DNA of 47,543 nt from an uncultured Thiodictyon sp. (GTDB lineage: Bacteria > Pseudomonadota > Gammaproteobacteria > Chromatiales > Chromatiaceae). Location of the stretch: contig NZ_CAIKKU010000386.1 in NCBI RefSeq assembly GCF_903828115.1, positions 1 to 47,543 of the forward strand, in the 5' to 3' direction. Shown piece after piece: positions 9,888 to 18,268 of the stretch (position 1 is its first letter; every line of letters starts with the position of its first letter). The notes under the pieces were generated by a model that had not been told where the DNA came from, did not search any database, and saw only the letters and a program-made list of their open reading frames with translations. The position numbers and the translations under genes are program-made.

Positions 9888-11177
9888 ATGCCGCAATCAT
9901 CGCAATCCTGGACGAGCCGCAGTCAATGTGCATTCTGCGCAAGCCCCCACCTGGCGTTGGTTGAAGACTTCGGTCAGGTCGCGTTGGCGGGCGGCTTCCT
10001 GAAACCCGAGGAATTCGCCGAAGAAGAGCGCTTCCCGATGCGCTTGTATTTCTGTGAGGACTGCTTCGCCGTGCAACTGGTCGACGTCGTCGATCCGGCG
10101 GTGTTGTTCAAGCGCTATTTCTACTTCTCATCCGCGATCCGCACCCTGCGCGAGCATTTCGTCGACTACGCCACCGAGGTGGTCTCGCGTTTCCTGGTGC
10201 CCGAGCAGGCGACCGTCGTGGAGATCGGGTGTAACGACGGCATCCTGCTCAAACCCATCGCCGATCAGGGCGTCCGCACCGTCATCGGCGTCGATCCGGC
10301 CACCAACGTGGTGGCGCAGATCGATGACCCGCGGATCAGGATCGTCAACGATTTTTTTTCCGCGACCACCAGCCGACAGATCCTCGAAGAATACGGCGCG
10401 GCGGATTTGATCGTCGCCAACAATGTCTTCGCGCACATCGCCGACATCGCCGGCGTAGCGGGGGCCGTCAAGGCGCTCCTGAAAGACAACGGCGTTTTCG
10501 TGTTCGAGGTCCACTATCTCGGAAAGATCATTCTCGGCATGCAGTACGACATGGTCTACCATGAGCACCTGTATTACTACTCGCTGCTGGCGCTGGAGAA
10601 TTTTTTCGCCCGCCTGGGGATGGTCATCTTCGATGTGAAATCGATCCAGATCCACGCGGGCTCCATGCGTTATTACGTGTGCAAGGAGGGCAGCGACCAT
10701 GCCCGCGCGGTATCCTGCCGGGTCGGGAATCTCCGCGAAGAAGAGCGACGCCAAGGTTTCGACCGGCATGAGACATTCGTGCGCTTTGCCTCGGATATCT
10801 ATTCGCGGAAACTGGCCCTGCTCGCGCTTCTCACCCGCTTGCGCAGTGAAGGCAAACGGGTCGTCGGGTACGGCGCGTCCGGCCGCGCGAATACCATCAT
10901 CCAATACTGCGGCATCACCCATGAGCACATGGAATACATGGTGGATGATGCCGGCGCCAAACACGGCTTCTTCACGCCGGGTTCGCATTTCGAGATTCGT
11001 CCGAGCAGCAGCCTCCAGGACGACCCGCCTGATTACCTCCTGCTGTTCGCCTGGGGCTATTACAGCGAGATCGCCGAGAAACACCGCTCGTTTTTCGGGG
11101 CGGGCGGACGTATGATCCTGCCGCTCCCCGACGTGCGTGTCATCTACCAACCGGAGGTTGGCACCCCGGCGGCCTGA
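9888..11177 (+). CDS. Sugar C-methyltransferase (TylCIII/NovU-type)
   Basis: SAM-dependent C-methyltransferase of 429 residues with the three-domain layout of deoxysugar C-methyltransferases. An N-terminal zinc-binding domain has Cys14, Cys17, Cys56 and Cys59. The central SAM domain has VEIGCNDGILLKPI. A C-terminal Rossmann-like domain starts at VVGYGASGRAN. The signature YHEHLYYYS contains the Tyr-His-Glu-His group conserved in this family. Such enzymes methylate a carbon next to a keto group of an NDP-4-keto-deoxysugar, giving a branched-chain sugar. It sits directly before a UDP-GlcNAc 2-epimerase-like gene. The substrate is unknown. Confidence 0.88.
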   Translation: MPQSSQSWTSRSQCAFCASPHLALVEDFGQVALAGGFLKPEEFAEEERFPMRLYFCEDCFAVQLVDVVDPAVLFKRYFYFSSAIRTLREHFVDYATEVVSRFLVPEQATVVEIGCNDGILLKPIADQGVRTVIGVDPATNVVAQIDDPRIRIVNDFFSATTSRQILEEYGAADLIVANNVFAHIADIAGVAGAVKALLKDNGVFVFEVHYLGKIILGMQYDMVYHEHLYYYSLLALENFFARLGMVIFDVKSIQIHAGSMRYYVCKEGSDHARAVSCRVGNLREEERRQGFDRHETFVRFASDIYSRKLALLALLTRLRSEGKRVVGYGASGRANTIIQYCGITHEHMEYMVDDAGAKHGFFTPGSHFEIRPSSSLQDDPPDYLLLFAWGYYSEIAEKHRSFFGAGGRMILPLPDVRVIYQPEVGTPAA

Positions 11178-11350
11178 TTCCGGCCACCCGCTACCGGGCA
11201 GACCCGGCATACCCAAGCAGGGCACGCAGTCGCCGGCTGCCGCCAAGCGACAGCGGCCGGCGGTCGCCCGGCGCCGCATTGTCCGGCTTCGGCAATCGTC
11301 GGACCTACCGACGCTACACCCATCGATCACAGTCGCCAGAGGGCCCTGTT

Positions 11351-12433
11351 ATGAGAGTTATGAGTATCTTCGGGACCCGCCCCGAAATGATCAAGTTATG
11401 GTCGACGCTGAAACGACTCGATGAGCTCAACTTTGAGCACATCATGGTCCACACCGGCCAGAATTTCACCCCGGAGCTGAAGGACTTCTTTTTCCGCGAT
11501 CTCAACCTGCGCGAGCCCGATCATTATCTGGAAATCGATACGTCCTCATACGGCAAAGAGGTCGCTGACGTTATCGCCAAGAGCGATGAACTGTTTGTTC
11601 GGACCAAACCCGACGCACTGCTGATCCTGGGCGACACCTACAGCGGATTAGCGGTGATGCCGGCCGCCCACCGCGGCATCAAGACCTTCCACATGGAGGC
11701 CGGATTACGCGCGTGGGACGCCCGCATGCCGGAGCAGCGCAACCGGATGCTCATCGACCACATGAGCGATATCCTGCTGCCGTTCAATCGCTATCATCGT
11801 GAGAACCTCATTCGTGAGGGCATTCACCCGTCAAAGGTTTTCGTGTCCGGCAACCCCAGTTTCGAGGTGATTCGGGCCTTCCTGCCGCAGATCAGCGAGA
11901 GCAGGATTCTGACCGAACTCGGCATCGGCGCCCAGGGCTACGTCCTGGTCACCGCTCATCGCAGCGAGAATGTCGACCAGCCGGCCTATCTCGCGGCAAT
12001 TATCGAGGCATTAGGGGAGATTCATCGGAAATTCGGCCGCGACGTCGTCTATCCGATGCATCCCCGGACCCGCAGCAAAATCGGCAGTATCACGATACCC
12101 AAGGGCGTCAAGATCATCGCCCCGCTCGGTTTCTACGACTTCAATCATCTGTTGATGCACTCCTGGTGTATTCTGTCCGACTCCGGCACCGCGCCGGAAG
12201 AGGCGCTGTTTTACCGAGTGCCCTGCGTCAGTCTGCGCATGACGACCGAGCGCCCCGAGACCGTCGAGGGTGGGGCACACATCGTCGCCGGGCTGCGTCC
12301 GCAGGATATCGTGGCCTCGGTGGAGACCGCGGTGATGGCACCCTACGCCGCACGCTACGACCTTGAAGAGGACTTCTCGCCATCGTCCGTGGTCGTCAAC
12401 TGCATCCGCTCGCGCATCACGAATTTCTTCTGA
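11351..12433 (+). CDS. Non-hydrolysing UDP-GlcNAc 2-epimerase family, WbjD/CapG-like
   Basis: GT-B fold epimerase of 360 residues, starting MRVMSIFGTRPEMIK. The ATG at 11351 is supported by GAGGG eight bases upstream; an in-frame upstream extension is not family-like. Asp95, Glu117 (MEAGLR), Glu128 (MPEQRNR) and His203 (TAHRSEN) occupy the catalytic positions known from WecB. It differs clearly from the WecB-type enzyme at 33813: the loop after EAGLR is three residues shorter, and SDSGTAPEEALFYRVP replaces SDSGGVQEEAPALGKP. With the WbjB-like and RmlD-like genes at 17172-19129 it could act on an L-sugar. Assignment to that pathway is inference, because the three genes are not adjacent. Confidence 0.85.
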   Translation: MRVMSIFGTRPEMIKLWSTLKRLDELNFEHIMVHTGQNFTPELKDFFFRDLNLREPDHYLEIDTSSYGKEVADVIAKSDELFVRTKPDALLILGDTYSGLAVMPAAHRGIKTFHMEAGLRAWDARMPEQRNRMLIDHMSDILLPFNRYHRENLIREGIHPSKVFVSGNPSFEVIRAFLPQISESRILTELGIGAQGYVLVTAHRSENVDQPAYLAAIIEALGEIHRKFGRDVVYPMHPRTRSKIGSITIPKGVKIIAPLGFYDFNHLLMHSWCILSDSGTAPEEALFYRVPCVSLRMTTERPETVEGGAHIVAGLRPQDIVASVETAVMAPYAARYDLEEDFSPSSVVVNCIRSRITNFF

Positions 12434-12445
12434 TTCGCGTAAGCC

Positions 12446-13480
12446 ATGGCGATCATCCCTAAGTCCAGGCGGCAGCGCGCGGTGCTGCTGATCGGGGCAA
12501 AGCTGGTCCTTGCGGCCCTGTTGCTGGTGTGGCTTGCCCACTCGGGCGCGATCGCGCCCAGTGTGCTATTGAGCAACGGCGCCTCCCTGTCCGCATCGCT
12601 GGTCGCAGCGCTGTGCGTGCTCGCCGCACTGGCCTTGGGGGTTTATCGCTGGCGGCTGGTCATGGGTGCGCTTGGCGTGCACCTGACCTACGCGCGATCA
12701 CTGCAGGTTTATTGGATCGGGGCCTTCGCCAGCACCTTTCTGCCGGGGGCAGCGACCGGGGACGTCTTGCGCGCCTTCTACGTCGCGCGCGAAAGCCCGG
12801 ATGCGCGCGCGCGTGCCGTGGTCTCGGTCGTTATCGACCGGGTGTTCGGGCTGCTGGGGTTTATGCTGTCCGGCCTGGCCCTGATCCTCATGCGATTCGA
12901 TGCATTGCGGCAGTCGGCCGAGTTGCGGGGGCTCGCGATGAAATTCCTGCTGATCCTGGTCACGGCGTTACTGTCCCTGCTCGCCGCGGCATGGATCGGC
13001 AAGCGGCTCTTCCAGGAGGGCCGCATGGCGCGGGTATGGGGAAAAATGGGCGGCGCCCGCCGTGCGGCAATGAGGCGGGTTGCGGCCTTCAGCTACCCCG
13101 ACCTGTGGGTGCTGTTCGCGGTGCTGGGCATCTCGCTGATGATCCCCACACTGCTCACGTGCGGCCTCTTGCCGTTTATCGCCGGCGTAACCCTCGACTA
13201 CACGAATCTCATCGAGATTGGGATCTCATCCAATGCCGCCCAGGTCGCCAACACGATACCCCTGACACCAGGCGGCATCGGCGTCGGGGAGGGTGTTTTC
13301 GAGTATGTGCTGTCGCTGCTGCGCCAGCCCGCGCCGGTGGTTGGCTATGCCACCGCGTTCCTGTCGCTGCGCCTGGTAACGGCCGCGGTTAATGGCTTCG
13401 GTGGGGTCTTGTTTTTCCTGCCGGGGAATATTCTGGGGGCCCGCGCCCTGGCCGCGGGACCACCGGAGGGCGAGAGATGA
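12446..13480 (+). CDS. LPG synthase transmembrane-domain family membrane protein (UPF0104)
   Basis: Integral membrane protein of 344 residues with about eight hydrophobic segments (for example LVLAALLLVWLAHSG and ISLMIPTLLTCGLLPFIAG). The conserved family features are present: YRWRLVMGALGV early, then FLPGAATGDVLRAFYV, VVIDRVFGLLGF, and IPLTPGGIGVGEGVFEY near the end. Members are homologous to the flippase domain of MprF. They are common in polysaccharide loci as lone membrane proteins, where their role is mostly unproven; lipid-linked substrate movement is suspected. The gene starts 12 bases after the epimerase stop and overlaps the next gene by ATGA. Confidence 0.88.
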   Translation: MAIIPKSRRQRAVLLIGAKLVLAALLLVWLAHSGAIAPSVLLSNGASLSASLVAALCVLAALALGVYRWRLVMGALGVHLTYARSLQVYWIGAFASTFLPGAATGDVLRAFYVARESPDARARAVVSVVIDRVFGLLGFMLSGLALILMRFDALRQSAELRGLAMKFLLILVTALLSLLAAAWIGKRLFQEGRMARVWGKMGGARRAAMRRVAAFSYPDLWVLFAVLGISLMIPTLLTCGLLPFIAGVTLDYTNLIEIGISSNAAQVANTIPLTPGGIGVGEGVFEYVLSLLRQPAPVVGYATAFLSLRLVTAAVNGFGGVLFFLPGNILGARALAAGPPEGER

Positions 13481-16122
13481 CAACAGCAGTGATGAGCGGA
13501 TTTCGGGGCGCGGCGCAAGGCCTTTTTTCCAGTTTTTCTTTGCGGATGCGCGCGGGGCTTTTCGCCGTACTTCTGGTACTCGTGTCCTTTCCGGATGTGA
13601 TCTTTTCCGGTGCCACGCTGGTCAATTCCGCCGGCTACTTCGCCGGCATTTACGGCACGCCCATGGCCGCCCTCTATCCAGAACGTGAGGGACGCAGCTA
13701 CCATCACGGCCTCAACGATTCAGGCGGCGCCGTGTGGCAGTCCGATCCCATGCGGCAGTACATGGGGCGGGTGCTGCACGATCGCCAATCGCCCTACTGG
13801 AATCCATACTCCGCGACCGGCTCCCTCGGTCCGGAGACACTGGTGGACCAGAAGTTCTCGCCCATCACGCTGGTCGCGGCGGCCTTGGGCGGCAATCAAC
13901 TGGCCGCAGATGCCGCACTGCTGCTGTTCTACGCCCTCTCCTTGTACTGTCTCTATCTTATCGTCGCGGTCAATCTCGGACTTGCCGAGGGGGCAGCGGT
14001 CGCTGCCGGCATCGTATACCTCCTGGGCGGTTTCAATATCGCCAACCTGGGCTCGAATGTGTCGCACGCCTTCGTGCTGTTTCCCGTGCTGCTGGGCGCA
14101 CTCATGGCTTTCGTACGCACGCCGTCCGCCGCGCGTTTCCTTCTTGCAGTCGCAGCCAACGCCCTGATCCTGGCGACGACCTTTCTGCCGGTCGCCTTCC
14201 TGACGTTCGCGTCGGTCTATACGCTGGCAGCGGCCTATGCCCTTGGGGTGGTGGACACGCCAGGTTCAGCCTCGCTCGGGCGCCGGTTGCTGGTGATCGG
14301 ACTGCTGGTGGTCAGCTTCTGCGCAGCAGCCCTGCTTATGACACCGCTGTATCTGCCGATCGTCGAGAGCCTGTCGCTCGTGGATTCGGTGGAGATGTAT
14401 GCCAACCGGGTCTTTAGCCCCGTCAGCCTGCGCAACCTCATCGGCCTGATATCGCCCAAGCATTTTTGGGAGTCCTATTCGGCGATCGATGCGCAACTCC
14501 TCACCGCCGACCCCCGGGGACCGATCGGGCTCGGTAACGGCGCCTTTCATCTCGGCATCGTCCCGATCGTGATTGCCACCCTGGCGCTGACCAGCAACTG
14601 GTCGCGTAAGGGAGTGGTATTCGCCGCCGCCGCCTTATTGTTCGCAACGGCCCTCGGCAGGATGTACGACATCACGCCGATAGCGCAGGTAGCGGACCAA
14701 ATCTATGGGGTGCGCAGTCTCGGTTGTCAATACTGGTGGGCGATGGTGGCGGTCGCCTTTCCGTTCCTGGTTGCATTCGGTTTCGATGCCCTGCTCGGCG
14801 AGGATCGCGGGGTTTTCGCACTGGTCGCGGTTTACGCTTTGATCCTTGGTTCGTTCGTCGTCGCCTACCGGGCATGGGGCTGGCACGAGGGGCGGTACCT
14901 ATTGCAGATTTGGTATCTCACCTTTGCACTGGTCATCGCAGCGGCGGCCGCATTCTTGATCACGCGTGCCCGTCGCGACACGACCCGCGCATGGGCCTGG
15001 CGAGCCGGACTGCTCGTCCTGATGGCCCTGGAATTGAGCTTTTACATGAACCACCTGCGCCCGAAGCGCAATGATGCCGCCCAGGTCCCACCCGCGCTGC
15101 TGGAGTTTCTTAGGCAACATATCGGGGATTATCGCCTGGCGAATTTCGGGTTCAGCGGAATTCCGCCCGAATGGGGTTCGGCCCATGAGATCGCTGAGGT
15201 CGGCACCATGACCATGAGCATTCTGCCCTGGTATAAGCCGCTATTTGAACAGGCATTCGGGCTTCCCGCGGCACGGCCGTGGGGCAACTTCGCCTCGCTG
15301 CATTTTGCCGCTGACCCCGCCAAGATCAACGACCCGATCCTCGACCTGATGGCGGTGAAGTACCTCTTTATTCCCGCGCCCTGGAAACAACATCACGAAC
15401 TGCTGTTGAGCAGGGGATACCTCGCTGCCTACAGTGATGTCAACGGAACACTTTATCTGAACACGAGCGTCTGTCGTCGGATCAATGTCGCGCGGACTTG
15501 GACCCAGCAGCAGGGCCTACCCGATGATATAGCCGGCTCACCCTGTCATCGGACGTTTACTGATGATTCCAAGCTGATTGCGGCGGCACGGCAACTCGGT
15601 ATTCCGGAGAGCGTGGCGCAGGAGGGCAGGGCCGGCGACGACGACCTGCAGAACCGCGGGGGCGAGGGTCTGGCCGTGTCGCCATGCCGCACCCTGTTTA
15701 CTGATGAGCCCAAACTGATCGCGGCCGCTCAACTACTTGGAATCGCTGTCGCTCCCATCGGCGGCGACTTGCAGGTCCAGGGGTTAAAGACGCGTAATGA
15801 CCTGGTGCGCTTCGGCGTATTCCTGGAGGCGCCTGGGGTGGTCGTGGTAGCGGATGCCTGGCACCCCGGTTGGCGCACGACGGTGGATAAGCAGCCGGTC
15901 TACACGGGTCTGGTCAACGGCAGCTTCCGCGGTATCGCGCTGGCGGCGGGCGAACACCTGGTAGAGATGAGGTATCGGCCCCGCTCATTGCCCGCCGCGT
16001 TCGCTATCGCGGGGCTGACCTTGATGTTCCTCGTCGCCCTGATTCCCTTCGGAGGGCGCGTGAGAAAACGGCTTTTCCCCAGCCGTGCCGAGGAGGCGGT
16101 TCCAACTCACCGGGGCACCTGA
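13477..16122 (+). CDS. YfhO-like GT-C membrane protein with internal duplication
   Basis: Large polytopic membrane protein of 881 residues. Roughly the first 520 residues hold a dozen hydrophobic helices. The soluble C-terminal part ends with the YfhO-type module VVVVADAWHPGWRTTVDKQ and a last membrane helix near residues 845-865. YfhO-family proteins are GT-C fold glycosyltransferases that use polyprenyl-phosphate sugars outside the membrane and glycosylate teichoic acids in Gram-positives. The segment PYWNPYSATGSLGPETL lies in the first periplasmic loop, where GT-C enzymes keep acidic residues. Residues 688-734 and 735-780 are partial copies of each other. The start overlaps the preceding gene by ATGA. 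Confidence 0.8.
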   Translation: MTTAVMSGFRGAAQGLFSSFSLRMRAGLFAVLLVLVSFPDVIFSGATLVNSAGYFAGIYGTPMAALYPEREGRSYHHGLNDSGGAVWQSDPMRQYMGRVLHDRQSPYWNPYSATGSLGPETLVDQKFSPITLVAAALGGNQLAADAALLLFYALSLYCLYLIVAVNLGLAEGAAVAAGIVYLLGGFNIANLGSNVSHAFVLFPVLLGALMAFVRTPSAARFLLAVAANALILATTFLPVAFLTFASVYTLAAAYALGVVDTPGSASLGRRLLVIGLLVVSFCAAALLMTPLYLPIVESLSLVDSVEMYANRVFSPVSLRNLIGLISPKHFWESYSAIDAQLLTADPRGPIGLGNGAFHLGIVPIVIATLALTSNWSRKGVVFAAAALLFATALGRMYDITPIAQVADQIYGVRSLGCQYWWAMVAVAFPFLVAFGFDALLGEDRGVFALVAVYALILGSFVVAYRAWGWHEGRYLLQIWYLTFALVIAAAAAFLITRARRDTTRAWAWRAGLLVLMALELSFYMNHLRPKRNDAAQVPPALLEFLRQHIGDYRLANFGFSGIPPEWGSAHEIAEVGTMTMSILPWYKPLFEQAFGLPAARPWGNFASLHFAADPAKINDPILDLMAVKYLFIPAPWKQHHELLLSRGYLAAYSDVNGTLYLNTSVCRRINVARTWTQQQGLPDDIAGSPCHRTFTDDSKLIAAARQLGIPESVAQEGRAGDDDLQNRGGEGLAVSPCRTLFTDEPKLIAAAQLLGIAVAPIGGDLQVQGLKTRNDLVRFGVFLEAPGVVVVADAWHPGWRTTVDKQPVYTGLVNGSFRGIALAAGEHLVEMRYRPRSLPAAFAIAGLTLMFLVALIPFGGRVRKRLFPSRAEEAVPTHRGT
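15538..15744 (+). repeat. Degenerate 141-base tandem duplication inside the YfhO-like gene
   Basis: The segment from 15538 encodes SPCHRTFTDDSKLIAAARQL and the segment from 15679 encodes SPCRTLFTDEPKLIAAAQLL. Their offset is 141 bases (47 codons). Similarity is clear over about 66 bases and fades after LGI, though GDDDLQ and GGDLQ may be the matching ends. The reading frame is kept. Confidence 0.75.
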
Positions 16123-16148
16123 CCGAATCTGCCGTGCGCAACTGCCGA

Positions 16149-17141
16149 TCAAGGCCCCGACCATGCACTGTAATGATCGCCGGGAGTCGGCACCGCGAAT
16201 CGCTCAGGGCGCAGGCCGCGGTAGAGTGACAGCAGCGGGCGGGTCCATGGCATACCCAGCGCGAATAGCACCAAACGGAGGCTGCGGTGCCGCTGCGCTA
16301 TCACCGGACCAGGCCACCAAGGCTTGGCCTTCAGCGACTCCCACATGTAGCGGCGGGCGGGGATGCCCGGATTGTGCAGGGCGAGTATAGCGGCGAAGAA
16401 ATAGGCCGCGCTCATTGCCTCGTCACGCAGTGGGACCAGGGACAAGGGCAGGTCGGGGCGGGCGAACAGGTCGCGGATGATGGCGACCTTATCCGCGGCC
16501 AATTCGGCGTTGAGGAGGGCCTGGGAGGTACCGCCCGGATGGAAACGCCAGGTGGCGGAGACGGTTGGAATATGGCGCAAAGGGCGTTGCAGGCCGATGC
16601 GCAGCCACTGGTGATAGTCGCCGGAATAACGAAAGCGCGGGTCGCGCGGTGGCTCGTCGCCGAGTGCACTGCGGCGGAACAGGCCGCCGGGACCAATCAG
16701 GCACAGGTGGCGGCGCAACATCAGCGAGTAGTCGTAATCCGGCAGTCGCATGACCTCCAACACCCGGCCGGTGGAATCGATCTTGAGCCAGTCCGGATAG
16801 ACCCCGGCCAGATCCGGATCGCCGCACAGGGTGTCGACCGCGGTCTCGATCAGACCGGACAAGACGGGGTCGTCGGCATTGACGACCCCCAGGATTTCAC
16901 CGCCGGCACAGGCGTAACCCCGGTTGACCGCGGCCCCCTCGCCCGCATTTTTCTGTACCACGACGCGGATCGCATCGCCGAAGGCGCGCAATTGCGCCAG
17001 GGTGTCGTCGCTCGACCCATCATCGACCACGATGTATTCGAGGGGACGGTAGCCCTGACGCAATACGCTTGCGACGGTCTCGGTGATATAGGCACCCGCG
17101 TTGTACGCGGGGGTGATGATGGAGACGAGCGGACGGTCCAT
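16149..17141 (-). CDS. Glycosyltransferase family 2
   Basis: GT-A fold transferase of 330 residues. It begins DRPLVSIITPAYNAGAYITE and continues with YIVVDDGSSDDTLAQL. The metal-binding motif is GVVNADDPV. The later segment FRYSGDYHQWLRIGLQ is the usual ED/acidic region. The family transfers a single sugar from an NDP donor with inversion. It is 30 bases downstream of the WbjB-like gene on the same strand, so it probably uses the sugar that operon makes. It converges with the YfhO-like gene, leaving 26 bases between the stops. Confidence 0.9.
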   Translation of the reverse strand: MDRPLVSIITPAYNAGAYITETVASVLRQGYRPLEYIVVDDGSSDDTLAQLRAFGDAIRVVVQKNAGEGAAVNRGYACAGGEILGVVNADDPVLSGLIETAVDTLCGDPDLAGVYPDWLKIDSTGRVLEVMRLPDYDYSLMLRRHLCLIGPGGLFRRSALGDEPPRDPRFRYSGDYHQWLRIGLQRPLRHIPTVSATWRFHPGGTSQALLNAELAADKVAIIRDLFARPDLPLSLVPLRDEAMSAAYFFAAILALHNPGIPARRYMWESLKAKPWWPGPVIAQRHRSLRLVLFALGMPWTRPLLSLYRGLRPERFAVPTPGDHYSAWSGP

Positions 17142-17171
17142 GAGGCGCCCCGGTGTCGGCCGTATCCGGTC

Positions 17172-18242
17172 TCAGACCAGGACCTCGTCTTCAAATCGCA
17201 GGTCCTGATCGGGCATGAGTCCACGTCGGCGCAGCAGGTCACTCACCTGCTGCGCCGACATCAGGTCATCGGCCGAGGTGTATTCGCGCCGCAGGCAAGC
17301 GCCTAGCTCCTGACTGGACTCTTCACGCAGTTCGGGCAGGATCGGGGCCACCACATAGTCCCCATCACGCTCGAAGGTGCGCCAACCTTCTTCCTCGGAG
17401 ACCAACGACTCGTGGAGTTTCTCGCCCGGGCGCACCCCGGTGACGACCGTCTGAATAGGCCGATCGCCGATCAGGGCGGACGCCACGTCGGTCATACGCG
17501 CGGCCGGCACTCGCGGGATGTAGGTCTCGCCCCGTTTGCCGGTGGCGACCGCGCGCAGGATCAGGTCCACCGCCTCCTCCAGACTCAGCAGAAAGCGCGT
17601 CATCTCCGGGCTGGTGATAGTAAGAGGCCCGCCATTGCGGATTTGGTCGTGGAACAGCGGGATCACCGACCCACGGGACGCCAGGACGTTCCCGTAACGC
17701 GACAAGACGAAGCGGGTATCCGGCGCCTCCAGATTGCCCTGCGCATAGATGCGCTCCTGCAGCGACTTCGTCATGCCCATGACGTTGACCGGCTTCACCG
17801 CCTTATCGGTCGAGATGCCCATCACGCACTCCACCGGCAGGCGCAGATCGCGGATCGCCCGGACCAGGTTGGCGGGGCCGATCACATTGGTCTGCACGGC
17901 CTCGGTCGGGAAGTATTCGCAGGTCGGAACCTGTTTGAGCGCGGCGGCCGCGAACACGATGTCGATGTCGTGCAGCGCACCGCACAGCGAGCCGTAATCA
18001 CGCACGTCACCGATCCGAAATTCCAATTTTTCACGGAAATTTCGGTAGATGATCTCGTCCGTGGCGGCGCGCCGGTGCAGATAATAGACACGGATGTCGT
18101 GCTGCTTGGCCTCATCACGGGAAAAGATGACGATCCGTGCCGGGTCCCCATGCCGACCGCCCAACAACCGCCGCAACAGCACCTTGCCCAGCGAACCGGT
18201 GCCGCCGGTGATCAGTATCCGCTTACCGTCGAGTAACGCCAT
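17172..18242 (-). CDS. UDP-GlcNAc 4,6-dehydratase, 5-epimerising (WbjB/CapE/FnlA-like)
   Basis: Soluble 356-residue SDR of the polysaccharide_synt_2 family. GGTGSLGKVLLRRLL binds NAD(P), and FAAAALKQVPTCEYFP is the family hallmark. The usual SDR Tyr-x3-Lys is replaced by Met in GMTKSLQER, as is normal for PseB/WbjB/FlaA1 enzymes. It lacks the N-terminal membrane domain of CapD/PglF. The C-terminal half (EEEGWRTFERDGDYVVAPIL) also fits WbjB/CapE. The product would be a UDP-4-keto-6-deoxy-L-hexosamine. It is 26 bases downstream of the RmlD-like reductase, the expected next enzyme. It could instead act like the simple 4,6-dehydratase PseB. Confidence 0.88.
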   Translation of the reverse strand: MALLDGKRILITGGTGSLGKVLLRRLLGGRHGDPARIVIFSRDEAKQHDIRVYYLHRRAATDEIIYRNFREKLEFRIGDVRDYGSLCGALHDIDIVFAAAALKQVPTCEYFPTEAVQTNVIGPANLVRAIRDLRLPVECVMGISTDKAVKPVNVMGMTKSLQERIYAQGNLEAPDTRFVLSRYGNVLASRGSVIPLFHDQIRNGGPLTITSPEMTRFLLSLEEAVDLILRAVATGKRGETYIPRVPAARMTDVASALIGDRPIQTVVTGVRPGEKLHESLVSEEEGWRTFERDGDYVVAPILPELREESSQELGACLRREYTSADDLMSAQQVSDLLRRRGLMPDQDLRFEDEVLV

Positions 18243-18268
18243 CTTTCTGTTTCCTCAATACCGTCCGC

